Assembly: GCF_000024205.1 (NCBI RefSeq)
Contig: NC_013216.1
Span: 3,906,001 to 3,970,000, forward strand
From: Desulfofarcimen acetoxidans DSM 771
Lineage (GTDB): Bacteria; Bacillota; Desulfotomaculia; Desulfotomaculales; Desulfofarciminaceae
Direction of reading: 5' to 3'
DNA length: 64,000 bases
In this document: positions 1-8,650 of the stretch, in pieces
How positions within the stretch are numbered: the stretch's first letter is position 1
How the letters are laid out: each line of letters starts with the position of its first letter
Position numbers and translations under genes: made by a program
Notes under the pieces: model-generated
Seen by the model: only the letters and a program-made list of their open reading frames with translations
Database searches by the model: none
Told to the model about the DNA's origin: nothing

Positions 1-204
1 AGATCCGGGACCTGAAGAAACGGCTATTCCCTCCAAACTCGCCGGAACTACACCCGCATCTTCCAGCACACCCTTAATCATAGGCAACAAGTTTACCGAG
101 TGTGTTCGACCGTTATTAAGCAATCGCTCAGATAAAACCTTTTCACCGTCAACTATACCGACAGTCGCTACCGGAGTGGCTGCTTCAATTCCCAGTACCG
201 GCAC
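1..204 (-). CDS. tsaB: TsaB, tRNA threonylcarbamoyladenosine biosynthesis protein (partial)
   Basis: Only the first 68 codons are present; the gene runs off the left edge. It starts with GTG at 204-202 and reads PVLGIEAATPVATVGIVDG, followed by an NNGRTHS segment. This matches the N-terminal strand and the THS-containing loop of the ASKHA-fold TsaB/YeaZ family. TsaB is the scaffold partner of TsaD and TsaE in making t6A37 on ANN-decoding tRNAs. The start lies 20 nt inside the 3' end of tsaE, so the two are translationally coupled, the usual tsaE-tsaB order in Firmicutes. TsaB lacks enzymatic activity of its own in studied species. Confidence 0.9.
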   Translation of the reverse strand, partial: MPVLGIEAATPVATVGIVDGEKVLSERLLNNGRTHSVNLLPMIKGVLEDAGVVPASLEGIAVSSGPGS

Positions 205-664
205 TATTCAACATCTCCTCTGCCAAACTACAATAGCGTTCTCCGTAAGGAACAAGCCTAATCTCCCGGTGCTCTATATGTTCCTCAGGAACAGACAACC
301 ATATATCCAATCTCTCCGGCGGAAGCAGTTCGTTTACCAGCTCCCCCCACTCCACAAGAGCAACTCCCTGTCCGTAAAAATACTCTTCATAGCCCAAATC
401 GTTCATTTCCTCAGGCCCGCCCAGCCTGTACACATCAAAATGATAGAAGGGTTCACGTCCTATATATTCATTAATTAAAGTAAACGTAGGGCTGGTAACA
501 GGCTCTTCAATACCCAATCCCCTGGCCACCCCGCGGGCAAAACAAGTTTTTCCGGCACCCAACCCACCATTCAAACACAAAACATCCCCGGCAATAAGCA
601 ACTTCCCTAAACTCTTGCCCACTGCTTCAGTCTCAGCAGGTGAAGTTGTAATAATTAATGGCAT
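185..664 (-). CDS. tsaE: TsaE, t6A biosynthesis ATPase
   Basis: This 159-residue protein has the P-loop GGLGAGKT at residues 33-40 and the family signature SPTF at 58-61, followed by the HFDVYRLG segment typical of TsaE/YjeE. It is the ATPase that drives turnover of the TsaB-TsaD complex in tRNA t6A synthesis in the cytoplasm. Length and motifs are normal for the family. It overlaps the downstream tsaB start by 20 nt. The upstream spacer of about 300 nt probably carries its promoter, so it may head its own operon. Confidence 0.95.
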   Translation of the reverse strand: MPLIITTSPAETEAVGKSLGKLLIAGDVLCLNGGLGAGKTCFARGVARGLGIEEPVTSPTFTLINEYIGREPFYHFDVYRLGGPEEMNDLGYEEYFYGQGVALVEWGELVNELLPPERLDIWLSVPEEHIEHREIRLVPYGERYCSLAEEMLNSAGTGN

Positions 665-790
665 TTATTCACCCCAGGCACATTATTATAACAAATATTA
701 TAACACAAAAATTACCGAAGCATAATTCATAAAAAAAACCGACAGAATAATACACTCTCTCGCCAGGATATATTTCTATCTACTGTCCCC

Positions 791-821
791 AAAAAATAAA
801 CGTCTTTCATCTAGAAAGGCG
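791..821 (-). terminator. Rho-independent terminator after the Spo0F-like gene
   Basis: A 7-bp stem (CGCCTTT against AAAGACG, one G-U pair) is followed on the minus strand by TTTATTTTTT. It lies about 140 nt beyond the stop codon of the response regulator and would separate it from tsaE. Confidence 0.6.
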
Positions 822-962
822 TAATTTAAAATCTGCTTATTTCCGAATAATATCTTAAGACCAGGTTTTTATCATTACCATATATTATATTACATAGTAT
901 TTTTGGCAAAATAAATTTGTATTATTTTTACTAGTCTAACATTAGCTTTTAATTCTCCAATA

Positions 963-1370
963 TTAACCGCAGCGATACCCATTTTTAAGGGCATCACGAG
1001 ATATATTCCAAACATATTGTTTGAGAAAATTTTTTATTTCTTCAATGTCAAAAGGCTTGGCAATACAAGTTAATGCCCCATTTTGCATTGCAGCTTCTAC
1101 TGTATCCTCTGCACCATAGGCAGTCATCATCACTACTTCTGTATCAGGGGATATCTTTTTAATTATTTTAAGAGCCTCAAGACCACCCATAACGGGCATA
1201 CGAACATCCATTAAAACCAGTTCAGGATGTACCAAACTAATCATATCCACAGCTTCTTTACCGTTTTGGGCAGTATAAACTTTGTGACCCTCTTCCTCAA
1301 TAATTATGTTCAATAAATACCTTACACCTGGCTGGTCATCAACAACCAACACCTTTAAATAATTCAACAT
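963..1370 (-). CDS. Single-domain response regulator, Spo0F-like
   Basis: This 135-residue protein is a lone receiver domain. The acidic pair D11-D12, phosphoacceptor D55 (LVLMDVRMP), T83 and K105 (AKPF) are all present, so it should be phosphorylatable. Receiver-only proteins of this type include Spo0F of the sporulation phosphorelay and CheY. The sequence around D55 and the AKPFD motif resemble Spo0F more than CheY, and the organism carries spore genes. A C-terminal tail of about 15 residues is not typical. The start ATG has a GAGGTGG site upstream. Assignment as the actual Spo0F is unproven; it could be another phosphorelay intermediate. Confidence 0.75.
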   Translation of the reverse strand: MLNYLKVLVVDDQPGVRYLLNIIIEEEGHKVYTAQNGKEAVDMISLVHPELVLMDVRMPVMGGLEALKIIKKISPDTEVVMMTAYGAEDTVEAAMQNGALTCIAKPFDIEEIKNFLKQYVWNISRDALKNGYRCG

Positions 1371-1496
1371 TATTCAACCACCTCCGACAAAACATGACAC
1401 CAGCTAACAAAAAAGTATAAAGATTACATTGCATAATTATAGATTCGTCGTAGTTGGTTTAAATTCCTTCTTTTAAGAAAAATTTTCTATATTTTA

Positions 1497-2663
1497 TTAA
1501 TCGAATGACAACAAGTTACAATTAATGTAAACCAATTCAACTTTTGACCTTAGATCAAAGGGGTGGCCTGACCAAACCACCAAGTCAGCCTTTTGACCTT
1601 TTTCCAGTGTACCCAGGCCATTCAAACCCAGTAATTTAGCAGCATTGACTGTTATTGCCTGCAGTGCTGTTTTTTCTGACAAACCGCCCTGTACCGTCAG
1701 GCCGGCTGATAACGCCAGGTACTGTATTGGGACAACAGGATGATCTGTCATTATAGCAAAATTAACCCCGGCTTTCTCCAAATATTTACCATTAGAAAGA
1801 TTAATACCCTGCAGTTCAACCTTGGCCCGGTTAGTAATTATAGGTCCGATTATCGCCGGAATATTCAAGCGCGCCAGTTCATCCGCTACTTTGTATCCCT
1901 CTGTACAATGCTCAATTATTATCTTCAGGTCGAATTCACGGGCGATACGAACTGCCGTCATAATATCGTCGGCCCGGTGAGCATGCACTCGCAGCGGTAT
2001 TTCTCGTTTTAAAACCCGGCCAATAGATTCCAGTTTCAAATCTCGCTCAGGCTCATGTTTATCTTTCTCCCCGTTAATCCAGTTTTCCTGCTTTTTTATG
2101 TAATTCTGTGCGCTGACCAGTGCTTCACGCAAAATTGCCGCACTGGCCATTCTGGTATGAGGCGCTTTGCTTGTTGTACCGTACACACGTTTGGGATTTT
2201 CACCCAGCGCTGCTTTTAAACCAATAGGAAACTTCACAATCATATCTTCGACAGTTTTACCCCAGGTTTTCAGAGCAGCCATCTCACCCCCCAGAATATT
2301 AGCACTGCCGGGACCGGTAACTACTGTTGTCACACCGCCCTTTAAAGCATCCTGAAAAGCTAAATCCTCCGGGTTAACTGCATCAATAGCCCTGAGATGC
2401 GGGGTCAGAGGATCGGTCATTTCATTCCCGTCATCACCCTCTACCCGGTATATCTCCTCAAACATACCTATATGACTGTGAGCATCAATTAAACCGGGTG
2501 TAATAATCCTGCCGTTCACCCTGATTATTTCCGTACCGGATGGGATAGCTATACTTTCTCCAATCTCGATAATATTACCGTCCTTAATAAGTACAGTACC
2601 GTTTTCAATATTATCACCAACCATAGTAAAAATATTTCCTCCGGTAAGTGCCAGCATATGCAT
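1497..2663 (-). CDS. Amidohydrolase, imidazolonepropionase-like
   Basis: This 388-residue metal-dependent hydrolase has the amidohydrolase layout: an N-terminal beta segment, the HSH metal motif in DAHSHIG (H62, H64), later metal histidines in VHAHRAD and IIEHCTEG, and the catalytic Asp in MTDHPVVP. The substrate is not determined; the subfamily resembles imidazolonepropionase-like and prolidase-type amidohydrolases and is often encoded beside peptidases. It directly abuts the upstream gamma-glutamyl hydrolase gene, whose TAG stop precedes its ATG with no gap. The AAAGGA site is only 3 nt from the first ATG but 9 nt from the ATG at codon 3 (2657), which is the more likely start. Confidence 0.8.
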   Translation of the reverse strand: MHMLALTGGNIFTMVGDNIENGTVLIKDGNIIEIGESIAIPSGTEIIRVNGRIITPGLIDAHSHIGMFEEIYRVEGDDGNEMTDPLTPHLRAIDAVNPEDLAFQDALKGGVTTVVTGPGSANILGGEMAALKTWGKTVEDMIVKFPIGLKAALGENPKRVYGTTSKAPHTRMASAAILREALVSAQNYIKKQENWINGEKDKHEPERDLKLESIGRVLKREIPLRVHAHRADDIMTAVRIAREFDLKIIIEHCTEGYKVADELARLNIPAIIGPIITNRAKVELQGINLSNGKYLEKAGVNFAIMTDHPVVPIQYLALSAGLTVQGGLSEKTALQAITVNAAKLLGLNGLGTLEKGQKADLVVWSGHPFDLRSKVELVYINCNLLSFD

Positions 2664-3383
2664 CTATCCTTTCTTTACTCTTTGCCTTCTGGTATTTAAA
2701 ATTAGAGCCTCGAATATTTTTAAAAATCTCCTGTCCCTGTGCCACATGGTTTCCGGGTGAAACTGCACACCCAGAATAAAATTATCTCCGGTCGACTCAA
2801 AGACTTCTATTACACCGTCAGAGGACCAGGCGCAGGCCTTTAAACCTTCACCCATTTTAGATATGACCTGGTGGTGAAAACTGTTCACACGAAGATATTT
2901 TTCAGTTATTAAGCTAAAGAAGTTTGATTCTTCCAATATAGCGATATTATGCGTAGCGCACCATCTGGGTGCCTGCTGGACATGCTTCAAGTGCTTCTCA
3001 AAACCCATACTAATATCCTGGTGCAAAGCCCCTCCTGCAGCAATGTTTAAAACCTGAGCCCCCCGGCAAATTCCGAGTGAGGGTATTTTTTCAGCTAAAG
3101 AGAGCTGTGCCAGCCTGATTTCCACAGCGTCTCTAAGTGGACTGATTTCCCCTGTTCCCGGCAGGGGTTCCTCACCGAAATAATGAGGATCCACATCTCC
3201 CCCACCGCTAAATATTAGTCCATCCAATACATCTAACAATTCTTCTGTTTCCGGCACAGAGGCCAGCAGCACGGGCAATCCACCGGCTTTAACTACAGCA
3301 TTGTAATAAGGCCGGGCCAAACAGGACCTGTTGTTTAACTCATCCTCGGCACAAGTTATTCCGATTAACGGACGCAAATCCAT
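2664..3383 (-). CDS. Class I glutamine amidotransferase-like hydrolase (peptidase C26, PuuD-type)
   Basis: This 239-residue protein has the full class I amidotransferase triad: C106 in LGICRGAQ, and H209 and E211 in QFHPE. The FSGGGDVDPHYFG segment marks the gamma-glutamyl-gamma-aminobutyrate hydrolase (PuuD) group. Such enzymes cleave gamma-glutamyl amides, although the true substrate here is unknown. No putrescine pathway genes are in view, so the puu symbol is not warranted. It is co-transcribed with the amidohydrolase. The GGAGGG site touches the ATG at 3383, so initiation may use the TTG at codon 3 instead. Confidence 0.85.
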   Translation of the reverse strand: MDLRPLIGITCAEDELNNRSCLARPYYNAVVKAGGLPVLLASVPETEELLDVLDGLIFSGGGDVDPHYFGEEPLPGTGEISPLRDAVEIRLAQLSLAEKIPSLGICRGAQVLNIAAGGALHQDISMGFEKHLKHVQQAPRWCATHNIAILEESNFFSLITEKYLRVNSFHHQVISKMGEGLKACAWSSDGVIEVFESTGDNFILGVQFHPETMWHRDRRFLKIFEALILNTRRQRVKKG

Positions 3384-3408
3384 CCCTCCATTATTTTTTA
3401 AATCATAA

Positions 3409-3553
3409 GAAAGTCAACTTAAGCAACTTTCGAAGCAGCCATAGGCACTTGCGCTCATCGGAAATTATGCAATACTAACCTTGTTTATGCAACATAAATT
3501 TGTACTTCATTAAACAGTGACTTATCCACGGCGCCATTTATAAGTATAATTTC
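3409..3553 (+). repeat. Dispersed structured repeat, copy A (full length)
   Basis: One of six related copies in this window. It runs from GAAAGTC to ATAATTT. It has the conserved middle box AGGCACTTGCGCTCAT, an AAATTATGC arm that partly mirrors the terminal ATAATTT, an inner segment TTATGCAACATAAATTTG, and the nonamer TTATCCACG, one base off a DnaA box. It sits between mazF and the amidotransferase gene, next to the mazF terminator. Confidence 0.8.
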
Positions 3554-3560
3554 TTTGAGT

Positions 3561-3590
3561 AAAACAAAACCCCCTTAATTCAAGGAGGTT
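3561..3590 (-). terminator. Terminator downstream of mazF
   Basis: A stem AACCTCCTT/AAGGGGGTT (8 of 9 pairs) is followed on the minus strand by TTGTTTT. It lies about 40 nt past the mazF stop and borders repeat copy A. Confidence 0.75.
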
Positions 3591-3627
3591 AATTAGTAAA
3601 ATAAAAAATTAAGTTTAAAAACATTAG

Positions 3628-3978
3628 TCATAGAGGTAAAAGACCCATACTTATTTCAATAGCATGATTAACCTTACTCATTAATTCATCATTTAACGTA
3701 GCAACTTTTTCTAAAAGCCTGCTTTTATCAATTGTCCTAATCTGTTCGATTAAAACAACTGAGTTCTTTTCCAGCCCGCAGGCTGAAGCCTCCATCTCTA
3801 CATGCGTAGGCAGCTTGGCTTTAGCAATCTGCGAGGTAATAGCCGCTACAATAGTAGTCGGACTATACTGGTTGCCTATATCGTTTTGCAGAATCAGAAC
3901 GGGCCTGGTACCACCCTGCTCTGAACCAATTACAGGACTCAAATCAGCAAAAAATATATCACCGCGACGGATCAGCAT
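3628..3978 (-). CDS. mazF: MazF/NdoA-family endoribonuclease toxin
   Basis: This 116-residue protein has the MazF/PemK core: [20 protein letters not shown], then [10 protein letters not shown], the TSQ segment and [11 protein letters not shown]. The conserved Arg of TRP and the Thr of TSQ that form the active site are present. The family cleaves single-stranded RNA at short motifs; EndoA/NdoA of Bacillus cuts UACAU. The length is normal. The gene begins 3 nt after the stop of the antitoxin gene, the standard antitoxin-toxin order. Confidence 0.95.
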   Translation of the reverse strand: MLIRRGDIFFADLSPVIGSEQGGTRPVLILQNDIGNQYSPTTIVAAITSQIAKAKLPTHVEMEASACGLEKNSVVLIEQIRTIDKSRLLEKVATLNDELMSKVNHAIEISMGLLPL

Positions 3979-3981
3979 AAC

Positions 3982-4257
3982 TTATTTTGCCCCCGTCAAA
4001 TATGCTTCAAAAGCCGGTGTAACCTCCGTCTCCAAACGGTACTGTTCCACCGCAAGCTGAAGATTAATATTTGCCATTTCCATATATCCCTTTTTCATCT
4101 GTTCTCTTAGCAACCGGCGCTTGCGCTCGGCAATGTACAATTTCATAGCCTCCCTGATGAATTCGCTGCGGTTTACTCTTTCAGCAGCTGCTATGCCGTC
4201 AACCTCAGCTAAAAGACTGTCCGGCAGACTTATCATAATCCGCTTGACATGGCCCAA
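3982..4257 (-). CDS. mazE: MazE/NdoAI-like ribbon-helix-helix antitoxin
   Basis: This 91-residue protein starts with the ribbon-helix-helix segment VKRIMISLPDSLLAEVDG, followed by RVNRSEFIREAMKLY, the dimerising DNA-binding fold of Firmicutes NdoAI antitoxins. The C-terminal half would wrap the toxin. Initiation is probably at the TTG at 4257, with GGGGAGG 8 nt upstream. RHH antitoxins usually bind their own promoter, here the AT-rich stretch 4259-4340 with its TATATATTATTATATA block. In Bacillus this pair follows alr; here alr lies about 32 kb away on the same strand. Confidence 0.9.
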   Translation of the reverse strand: MGHVKRIMISLPDSLLAEVDGIAAAERVNRSEFIREAMKLYIAERKRRLLREQMKKGYMEMANINLQLAVEQYRLETEVTPAFEAYLTGAK

Positions 4258-4339
4258 TTGCCGAACCTCCCCACGCAGGATGCAATCTAACTACATCTAT
4301 ACTATATATATTATTATATACACAACCGGATATATTATG

Positions 4340-4858
4340 TCAACATACTACTTCAAATTTACGATCGGCATCCCTGGCTGCCCTTGGCCCTCTGGATAGT
4401 GATATCTTACCCGTACGCACCATTTCCACAACCCCGTGATCCTGAAGCACAGCGCAAAGCGCGTCAATCTTACGGGCATCACCGGTCATTTCAATAACCA
4501 TTGTTTCACGGTTAACATCTACAATTTTTGCTCGGAATATTTCAACTATATCCACAATACCCGATCGGCTTTCCGGGTCAGCCTTAACTTTAACCAGAGC
4601 CAGTTCCCGGTCAATAGCCTCGTGTTCAATCAACTGACAAACCTTAATTACATCAACCAGCTTGGATACCTGCTTAATTACCTGATCCAGCACCCGATCG
4701 TCACCCTGCACTACAAGAGTTATTCTGGTTACATCAGGCTCCTCAGTATACCCGGCGGCAATACTCTCAATATTGAACATTCTCCGGCTCAAGAGGCCGG
4801 ATATGCGGGCTAAAACACCAGGCTTATTCACCACCAAAACCGCTAAAGTATGTTTCAT
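4340..4858 (-). CDS. ilvN: Acetolactate synthase small (regulatory) subunit
   Basis: This 172-residue protein has an N-terminal ACT domain (MKHTLAVLVVNKPGVLARIS, then RRMFNIESIAAG) and the C-terminal ALS small-subunit domain. It binds branched-chain amino acids and confers feedback inhibition and activation on the IlvB catalytic subunit. An ATG five codons further upstream (4873) is in frame, but its codons form the GGGGGG ribosome binding site of the ATG at 4858, so 4858 is the real start. No ilvB or ilvC lies next to it, unlike the usual ilvBNC order, so the partner must be encoded elsewhere. Confidence 0.92.
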   Translation of the reverse strand: MKHTLAVLVVNKPGVLARISGLLSRRMFNIESIAAGYTEEPDVTRITLVVQGDDRVLDQVIKQVSKLVDVIKVCQLIEHEAIDRELALVKVKADPESRSGIVDIVEIFRAKIVDVNRETMVIEMTGDARKIDALCAVLQDHGVVEMVRTGKISLSRGPRAARDADRKFEVVC

Positions 4859-5032
4859 TAAGCTGCCCCCCATTCAATTAATAGTTATACTTATTATTAT
4901 TTTATCATATGTGACGTATTTTTCCTAACATTTATTATCTTCTGTTTAGCAGCGATATTAAAAAGCAATCTGGAATCTTTACCAGTACAAGAGCTATACC
5001 AAAGCAAGTTGGTCATAAACGACACCGTCTTT

Positions 5033-6232
5033 TTATTTTATAAGTCCGGTTTTTGCGTGTAATTTCCGCATTCTGTCTATATCTTTCGTGGATACGGAAC
5101 GAATACTGTTAATTATCTGAAAAGTGTGTTTACGTTTGAACAGCAAGTACCTGCTCCCTCGGAGTACCCAGCAAGCGGGCAATAATTTCGGTACTTTAAC
5201 AAGAAACGGGTATTGTACCTGCATGACACTGATGGACGGGAAAAACAGTTTCAGACTATACATTTGCCGTGCAACCCATATAGGCAATTTCTTATCGACG
5301 CTTGAACTTATAGCGGATATAATAGAGTGTTGTCTTGTTCCGTAGACCCCGCTGGAGAGGATATATTCGGCCATTTCATTGTATATCCCATTACTTTCAG
5401 CACCTTCAAACCATGCGCCGCAAAGCCCTATAATGTTTTCCGCAAACTCCCGGAGGCCGATCTTCGCAAGCTCCGTCCATATGTAATTCCAATCCATGGT
5501 TTGTTTATAATAGCGGTTATATAAGCAGATATCCATGAAAGACCGGATGCCGGTGCCTCTGCCTAAATAATGCTTTGTAAGGTGGATAATAAGATAAATA
5601 TAAAAATCCTCATCCGAAAGCCTGTATGTATATTGACAACCCTCTTTTAATCCGGTTCTGTCCCATGTTTTGCTTAAATATACGCTGTAAGGGGAGTTAT
5701 CGGCTACAAGTTTTCGGTGCATTTCAATGTTCATATAAGGTTCCCTGTAATAGATATCATGGTTGCCCCCCTGACGCTTTGCGACAAAGCCCATATCCAG
5801 CATCAATTCCTTTGTTGGCTCCGCCTGCTCGGGTTTCATTAAAATATCAATGTCAGCCATCAGCCGCATATCGGGCCGGGGGTACAGATACTTTAAAAGG
5901 CAGCCCTTTAAGGGCAGGCAGGAAATACGGTGTTCTTCAAAGGTTTTCAGTATTTGCTCCACCGTCAGATGCTGCGTGGCTTCTTTTGCCACACACATTT
6001 TGTATTCTTTTTTGAATTTCATCAGAATATTTTGAGGCGGCCTGTGTTCAGTGTCCAATTGCATAATGCCGTACCAGGCCATATTAGATATGCCGTGCCA
6101 GATTGAAAGCTGATACAGCTTTTCCCAATCCAGTGTTTCCGGTGGGTTCTGCGGCTGCTTACCATCAATGATAGCGGATAACAGGCGGATTAAATAATCG
6201 TATTCAGGCAGTATCATAGGTGAAGCAACCAC
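5033..6232 (-). CDS. Nucleotidyltransferase-family protein (NTP_transf_5 type) of the RiPP-like locus
   Basis: This 399-residue protein carries the signature LPLKGCLLKYLYPRPDMR followed by MADIDIL, the nucleotidyltransferase fold with the paired acidic metal ligands DxD (here DID). Members of this family recur in lasso-peptide and related peptide-modification clusters, next to HPr-kinase-like, PqqD-like and ABC exporter genes, exactly the neighbours found here. The reaction is unknown; transfer of a nucleotide or of a group from an NTP to the peptide is a reasonable guess. The first 29 nt overlap the end of the ABC transporter gene, so it is the last gene of the operon. Confidence 0.8.
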   Translation of the reverse strand: MVASPMILPEYDYLIRLLSAIIDGKQPQNPPETLDWEKLYQLSIWHGISNMAWYGIMQLDTEHRPPQNILMKFKKEYKMCVAKEATQHLTVEQILKTFEEHRISCLPLKGCLLKYLYPRPDMRLMADIDILMKPEQAEPTKELMLDMGFVAKRQGGNHDIYYREPYMNIEMHRKLVADNSPYSVYLSKTWDRTGLKEGCQYTYRLSDEDFYIYLIIHLTKHYLGRGTGIRSFMDICLYNRYYKQTMDWNYIWTELAKIGLREFAENIIGLCGAWFEGAESNGIYNEMAEYILSSGVYGTRQHSIISAISSSVDKKLPIWVARQMYSLKLFFPSISVMQVQYPFLVKVPKLLPACWVLRGSRYLLFKRKHTFQIINSIRSVSTKDIDRMRKLHAKTGLIK

Positions 6233-7901
6233 TCCTTTCTCTGGTTTTCAGTCTGCCGTTTTCTATGCGGATTTCTTTATTGCACAGCTCAAAGGCAGCC
6301 TTTTTGTGGCTAATGATGATGCAGGTTTTATCAGTCATCTGCCGTATGTTGTGTAAAAGTTTTTTCTCTGTGGCTTCATCAAGGGCAGAGGTTGCCTCAT
6401 CAAGAAGCAATATGGGCGCGTCACACGCAATCGCTCTGGCGATTGCTAACCGCTGTACCTGACCCTGGGATAAGCCCAGCCCTTTTTCGCCTATGACAGT
6501 ATCTAAACCTTGAGGCAGAGCACAAATAAATTCTGCGGCACAGCTTATATCCACGGCCTCCATGATCCGTTCATCGCTTGCGTTGGCGTTTATAAAAGCA
6601 ATATTCTCCCGGATCGTTCCCGACAGCAATAAATTGTTTTGCGGGACGTAGGCAAAGAGCTTTCTTGTATGTTTATCCACCTGAATCATTTCACCGGTGT
6701 CAAGCTCAATACCGATGACCCCATTTGCGGGTGCGAATATTCCGAGCATCAGCATAATCAAAGTGCTTTTACCAATTCCGGAGCGTCCAGCTATCACGGC
6801 AAAATCGCCTTTTTCTATGGTTAATCCAGTATGGTGTAATACAAGCTCTCTGTCATACCTAAAGGAAACATCCTTCAGCCGCATACTGCGCATAGCGGAA
6901 TAAACCAACGTCATATGGATATCCTCTTTGTTCCTGTCCGCTTCATCGGGCATATTTTCAAGCTCTATCAGCCTTTCCGCCGATGCAATAACGCCATACA
7001 GCTTCGGGATTAACCCGGATAAACCGGTGAAGGGCATCTGTACCTGCCCGACAAGCTGTAAGACGGCAGTCATGGTTCCAAAGCTGACGGTCGCTGCCAT
7101 CAAACCGAAAGCTCCCCATATCAAGGCATACAGATAGCCTATGGAAAAGACAAAGTAAAAACCCGAATTTGCCAAAATAGTGACGGTGTTTTTCCTGATC
7201 TTCGCTATATAATGCTCCTGCCCAAGTCCCGCTGTTTTCGATTCCATTTCACGCTCCGCGCCGAAGGTTTTAATGACTACCAGACTTTCCAAAAGCTCCT
7301 GCATAAAGGAACGGACCACACCGTCCTTTTCCTGCATATTTTTATGCAGGTGTTTAAGCCTCTCACGGAAGTATTTCGTGGTCAGGAGCAGCAGCACACC
7401 GCCGGCGATAAAGATAAGGGTAAAGGCAGGGTCAAACACATACAGCACGGAAATGGCGCCAAACAGTCTTGTGAATAATGCCGCAAACTCAGGCAGAATG
7501 GTTGCGCTCCCTTCGGTGACCACCGAAACATCGCCGGTGAGCCTGTTCATCAGTTCACCGCTGTGGTGTTTTGTGGTGTGCGCATAGTCCTTGGTTAAAA
7601 GTTTCCCGATGAGGCTGCGTCTATAACTCAATTCCAGCTTGCCTTGTATACGGATTTCCAGACTGCGGGAGAGAATACGCAACATCAACTGCGATAGAAT
7701 GACTGCCAGCAGCCACAAGCCCTGCATTATCAGGACATTTTTATCCCCTGCCGCAGCAGCGTCAATTACGTCTCGGCTGGCAAGGGCAAAGAGGATAGCG
7801 CACGCCGCGAACAGCGCATTGCCCAAAACCAGCAACAGCATAGGAAAAAGCTGCGATTTTGAATTTTTATAAAGCCAAAGGAGCGTTTGCTTATCCTTCA
7901 T
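6204..7901 (-). CDS. ABC transporter, fused permease and ATPase (peptide exporter type)
   Basis: This protein of about 565 residues has an N-terminal six-helix permease domain and a C-terminal ATPase with Walker A (AGRSGIGKST), Q-loop (YVPQNNLLLSGTI), signature LSQGQVQRLAIARA, Walker B (ILLLDEATSALD) and switch His (IIISHKKAAF). The signature Gly is replaced by Gln (LSQGQ for LSGGQ), a tolerated variant. There is no N-terminal C39 peptidase domain, so leader removal would need another protease. It likely exports the product of the 40-residue precursor. The start at 7901 is preferred over 7916 because GGAG lies 9 nt upstream. It overlaps both neighbouring genes. Confidence 0.88.
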   Translation of the reverse strand: MKDKQTLLWLYKNSKSQLFPMLLLVLGNALFAACAILFALASRDVIDAAAAGDKNVLIMQGLWLLAVILSQLMLRILSRSLEIRIQGKLELSYRRSLIGKLLTKDYAHTTKHHSGELMNRLTGDVSVVTEGSATILPEFAALFTRLFGAISVLYVFDPAFTLIFIAGGVLLLLTTKYFRERLKHLHKNMQEKDGVVRSFMQELLESLVVIKTFGAEREMESKTAGLGQEHYIAKIRKNTVTILANSGFYFVFSIGYLYALIWGAFGLMAATVSFGTMTAVLQLVGQVQMPFTGLSGLIPKLYGVIASAERLIELENMPDEADRNKEDIHMTLVYSAMRSMRLKDVSFRYDRELVLHHTGLTIEKGDFAVIAGRSGIGKSTLIMLMLGIFAPANGVIGIELDTGEMIQVDKHTRKLFAYVPQNNLLLSGTIRENIAFINANASDERIMEAVDISCAAEFICALPQGLDTVIGEKGLGLSQGQVQRLAIARAIACDAPILLLDEATSALDEATEKKLLHNIRQMTDKTCIIISHKKAAFELCNKEIRIENGRLKTRERSGCFTYDTA

Positions 7902-8385
7902 TTTTCCAATCTCCATTGCGGTATTTTAAATGCCTGATTGCCCCGTGCAAAAACTGTTTTCCTCTTAAATACAGCCGCCGAAGGGGATATGCGGATACCC
8001 AAAGTATGCTGTAGGCCCGGTATAAAAAACCGCCGCAGGAGATGTATCTGCTACCGCGCCATATTCCCTGAACAACGCCTATCACCTGGGCATGCCGTAC
8101 CGGATATTCTGTGACGCATTGGTTATCGCCGGCAATTACATATCCCGACCGCGCTACCTTTACAATCCTGTGCAATATGTATTTGCCATCCTCACGTACA
8201 AACAGGGGAAGGTCATATTTTTTTAAGGGCCGCTCCTGCGGCTTAATCAGGCATACCCGGTCTTTTTTGTGGCGCAGCAGGGGCAGCATACTGGTTCCCG
8301 TTATGGTAAGAATTACTTTTCCGTCGTTTTGCAGGGTTTCCGCCATCAAAGGATGAAGTTCTGAAATAGCAACTATTTTATTCAA
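7891..8385 (-). CDS. S24/S26-family peptidase (signal peptidase-like)
   Basis: This 164-residue protein has the nucleophile motif GTSMLPLL and a second conserved block YILHRIVKV, in which His takes the place of the usual Lys, followed by YVIAGDNQ. This Ser-His arrangement resembles SipW/archaeal-type signal peptidases. The C-terminal third is basic and aromatic with little sign of a membrane anchor, so a soluble or peripheral form is possible. In the operon it overlaps PqqD by 8 nt and the ABC gene by a few nucleotides. A role in trimming the precursor peptide is inferred from context only. Confidence 0.8.
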   Translation of the reverse strand: MNKIVAISELHPLMAETLQNDGKVILTITGTSMLPLLRHKKDRVCLIKPQERPLKKYDLPLFVREDGKYILHRIVKVARSGYVIAGDNQCVTEYPVRHAQVIGVVQGIWRGSRYISCGGFLYRAYSILWVSAYPLRRLYLRGKQFLHGAIRHLKYRNGDWKNEG

Positions 8386-8650
8386 TTAAATCGGCCACCT
8401 CTAGTTTAGTAAGGAATATATCAATATCCGCTTTTGCCTTTGCCTCGGTGGTATCGTATTCTTCCAGCAGGGCCCCGAGCAGTTCCTTACTGGTTTTACC
8501 ATCGGCAAGCAGCTTCCACAGAAACGCGCCTGTTTCGTTCAGGGTGATCACACCGGTAAAGTCAAGGGTTGCTTTACCGGTAGGCACGACTACATGACTT
8601 CCCGCAACTTCCCGCAAAAGATATCCCTCTTTAATTCTCATATTATACAT
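8378..8650 (-). CDS. PqqD-like RiPP recognition element protein
   Basis: This 90-residue protein matches the PqqD/RRE fold: an N-terminal beta segment (IKEGYLLREVAGSHVVVPTG), then LNETGAFLWKLLADGKT, the helix signature of PqqD, and a C-terminal acidic helix. PqqD-like proteins bind the leader of ribosomally made peptides and present it to modifying enzymes. In lasso-peptide systems the equivalent (B1) recognises a YxxP motif, and such a motif is present in the nearby 40-residue peptide. It overlaps the HPr-kinase-like gene by 13 nt. Confidence 0.85.
   Translation of the reverse strand: MYNMRIKEGYLLREVAGSHVVVPTGKATLDFTGVITLNETGAFLWKLLADGKTSKELLGALLEEYDTTEAKAKADIDIFLTKLEVADLIE

Noticed and set aside
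3409-3553. An insertion sequence explaining the dispersed repeats
   Set aside because: No transposase gene, consistent target-site duplication or IS-like terminal repeats accompany the copies in this window.
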